NCBI GenBank assembly: GCA_030638305.1
Contig: DAOWEW010000080.1
Location: 1 to 6,801, forward strand
Reading direction: 5' to 3'
Origin: Desulfobacteraceae bacterium
GTDB taxonomy: Bacteria > Desulfobacterota > Desulfobacteria > Desulfobacterales > ETH-SRB1
DNA length: 6,801 nt
Shown here piece by piece: positions 5,788 through 6,801 of the stretch (within the stretch, counting starts at the first letter, position 1; each line of letters opens with the position of its first letter). The notes beneath the pieces are model-generated. The model was not told the origin of the DNA. It did not search any database and worked only from the letters and a program-made list of their open reading frames with translations. Both the position numbers and the translations under genes were made by a program.

Positions 5788-5930
5788 AGTGCCCGAACGA
5801 AAAATAGGCTTTTTTGTTCAGATCAAGGAAGGCACAAATTTTAACCGCAGGAATACATTGAGTATTTCGAGGATTAAAATTTGAATCTGACGCAGATATG
5901 GGCGAAAAAGACAGTTTTCGTTCAGGCACT
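5788..5930. repeat. 143-bp near-palindrome in the leader of the PPDK_N-like gene
   Basis: The outer arms AGTGCCCGAACGAAAA (5788-5803) and TTTTCGTTCAGGCACT (5915-5930) are inverted with one mismatch. Matching resumes further in, with AAATTTTAA near 5836-5844 facing its complement near 5874-5882. The centre is AATAC-ATTGA-GTATT (5852-5866). The whole element is one folded unit with arms of about 71 bp. It lies between the predicted transcript start and the ribosome site, so the mRNA leader would fold into a long hairpin ending 3 nt before GAGGAG. It looks like a MITE- or REP-like dispersed repeat. No transposase is nearby and no target-site duplication is evident. Confidence 0.8.
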
Positions 5931-5933
5931 ACT

Positions 5934-5939
5934 GAGGAG
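5934..5939 (+). promoter_or_regulatory. Ribosome binding site favouring the second of two ATGs
   Basis: GAGGAG lies 2 nt before the ATG at 5942 and 5 nt before the adjacent in-frame ATG at 5945. The latter spacing is more workable, so the protein probably starts at 5945, one residue shorter. Confidence 0.6.
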
Positions 5940-5944
5940 TAATG

Positions 5945-6793
5945 ATGTTTGGATTAAGGCAGGTAATAAAAAGAATATTTGGGGGAAAGCAGAAGAGTAC
6001 CAATACTGAACAATCGTCCGATGACATCATCCGTTCCCGTTTCAAAACAAAGTACTGGAACTTTAAAAACCTTCTAAGCATTAATAACACAATCCTTGAA
6101 AGCATGTCGAAAATTGAACTTGCACTGCAAGGAAGTCAAAAATTCGGTATGGAATTCATTCGTAAGAATTGTACATCCATTTCAGTAAACATTTATAAAC
6201 TAATTAAAAAAATAAACGATATTTCCGATGACCGTTATGAAACGCTCTATCATATTTTTGCAGATATTCAATTTAGAATAGACCAGATACTTGAGGAACG
6301 GGCAAAAGCTGTTGATGGTAAACCGGTGCTGTCAATCGAAGAAATAAATACAGACAGCGCAAGCTATACCGGCAGCAAGATGGCTAATCTTGGCGAAATC
6401 ATGAACCTGACAGGCATTAATGTTCCGCATGGTTTTGTTATTACTGTCTTGGCATATCATATGTTTCTGGCTCACAGCGACCTGCAAAAAAATATCAACC
6501 AGCAGCTTCAATCTGTTAATATTGAAGATATCAAAATGCTGGGCATGGCCAGCTCAAATATACAAAAACTTATCATGCAATCACCTGTTCCTTTGGAACT
6601 TGAAGCTGCAATATTTGATGGATACAAACGTCTGCAAGAAAAAACAGAAAAAGACGTCAAAGTTTCAATGCGCAGCAGTGCCTTGGGTGAAGACAGCCAG
6701 GAGTCATCATTTGCCGGTCGATATCATACAGAACTGAATGTCAGTTTGAAAACACTGATTGATTCGTATAAAAAAGTAATTGCCAGCAAGTAG
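5945..6793 (+). CDS. PEP/pyruvate-binding (PPDK_N) protein, front part, frame broken at end
   Basis: The frame encodes 282 residues from ATG 5945. Residue numbers here count the ATG at 5942 as 1. Residues 1 to about 135 are a basic, helical N-terminal extension without a known domain. From about 140 the ATP-grasp-type nucleotide-binding domain of PEP synthase and pyruvate phosphate dikinase begins: GSKMANLGEI at 144-153, VPHGFVIT at 161-168, and MRSSALGEDSQESSFAGRYH at 243-262 with Arg244 in the RSS motif. Family members phosphorylate pyruvate or another acceptor through a phosphohistidine carrier domain; the carrier and PEP domains would lie beyond the window. The frame stops at TAG 6793 right after VIASK, where the family usually reads ASKYSP; the sequence resumes as SPS in another frame (6792-6800). 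This looks like a 2-nt loss, so the gene is a frameshifted copy or carries a sequencing error. PpsA proper lacks such an extension, so I give no symbol. Confidence 0.85.
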   Translation: MFGLRQVIKRIFGGKQKSTNTEQSSDDIIRSRFKTKYWNFKNLLSINNTILESMSKIELALQGSQKFGMEFIRKNCTSISVNIYKLIKKINDISDDRYETLYHIFADIQFRIDQILEERAKAVDGKPVLSIEEINTDSASYTGSKMANLGEIMNLTGINVPHGFVITVLAYHMFLAHSDLQKNINQQLQSVNIEDIKMLGMASSNIQKLIMQSPVPLELEAAIFDGYKRLQEKTEKDVKVSMRSSALGEDSQESSFAGRYHTELNVSLKTLIDSYKKVIASK

Positions 6794-6801
6794 TCCATCC
6801 A

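Larger units (their letters stand above)
5482..5944. other. 463-bp divergent intergenic region
   Basis: This region separates the leftward receiver gene from the rightward PPDK_N-like gene. It contains the receiver's ribosome site, a small dyad, activator palindromes D, E and F, the rightward sigma-54 promoter and the 143-bp near-palindrome. No gene is supported within it on either strand. Confidence 0.8.

Overview
The window is AT-rich, compact bacterial DNA with strong Shine-Dalgarno sites, two apparent sigma-54 promoters, several single-domain response regulators and three different intergenic inverted repeats. Together with the protein types, this suggests an anaerobic member of the Desulfobacterota (old Deltaproteobacteria, Desulfobacterales-like). 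That assignment is inferred from style and gene content and has not been checked by a search.

Layout. Most of the window is one leftward (minus-strand) gene series. From its promoter side it reads: a small universal-stress-protein-like protein (4649-4212), an SLC13-type membrane transporter carrying two RCK_C/TrkA_C domains (4209-2392), a cytidylate-kinase-like protein with a C-terminal BON-like domain (2258-1425), a receiver-only response regulator (1403-1017), and the N-terminal 306 residues of a membrane sensor histidine kinase (918 to the window edge). Upstream of this series lies a 403-bp intergenic region, then a second receiver-only response regulator (5481-5053, minus). A 463-bp intergenic region separates that from a rightward gene (5945-6793) for the front part of a PEP/pyruvate-binding (PPDK_N, PEP synthase-like) protein. 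Its reading frame breaks inside a conserved motif at the window's end.

How the parts work together. The two intergenic regions carry mirror-image copies of one regulatory layout. Each has a sigma-54-like -24/-12 element (TGGCAT...TTGAT) preceded by three palindromes of the form TGTTTCA-N3-TGAAACA. The nearest palindrome begins 64 bp upstream of the -24 GG in both cases. The other two lie about 145 and 163 bp upstream. One promoter faces the USP-transporter-kinase-two-component series and the other faces the PPDK_N-like gene, so both arms are probably switched on together by one sigma-54 activator that is not in this window. The working picture is a co-regulated signalling, transport and phosphotransfer module. 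Its substrate and signal cannot be read from the sequence.

Other structure. There is a heptamer-repeat hairpin between the transporter and kinase-like genes, a 74-bp imperfect inverted repeat downstream of the second response regulator, and a 143-bp near-palindrome filling most of the leader of the PPDK_N-like gene. No tRNA, rRNA, CRISPR array or transposase was seen.
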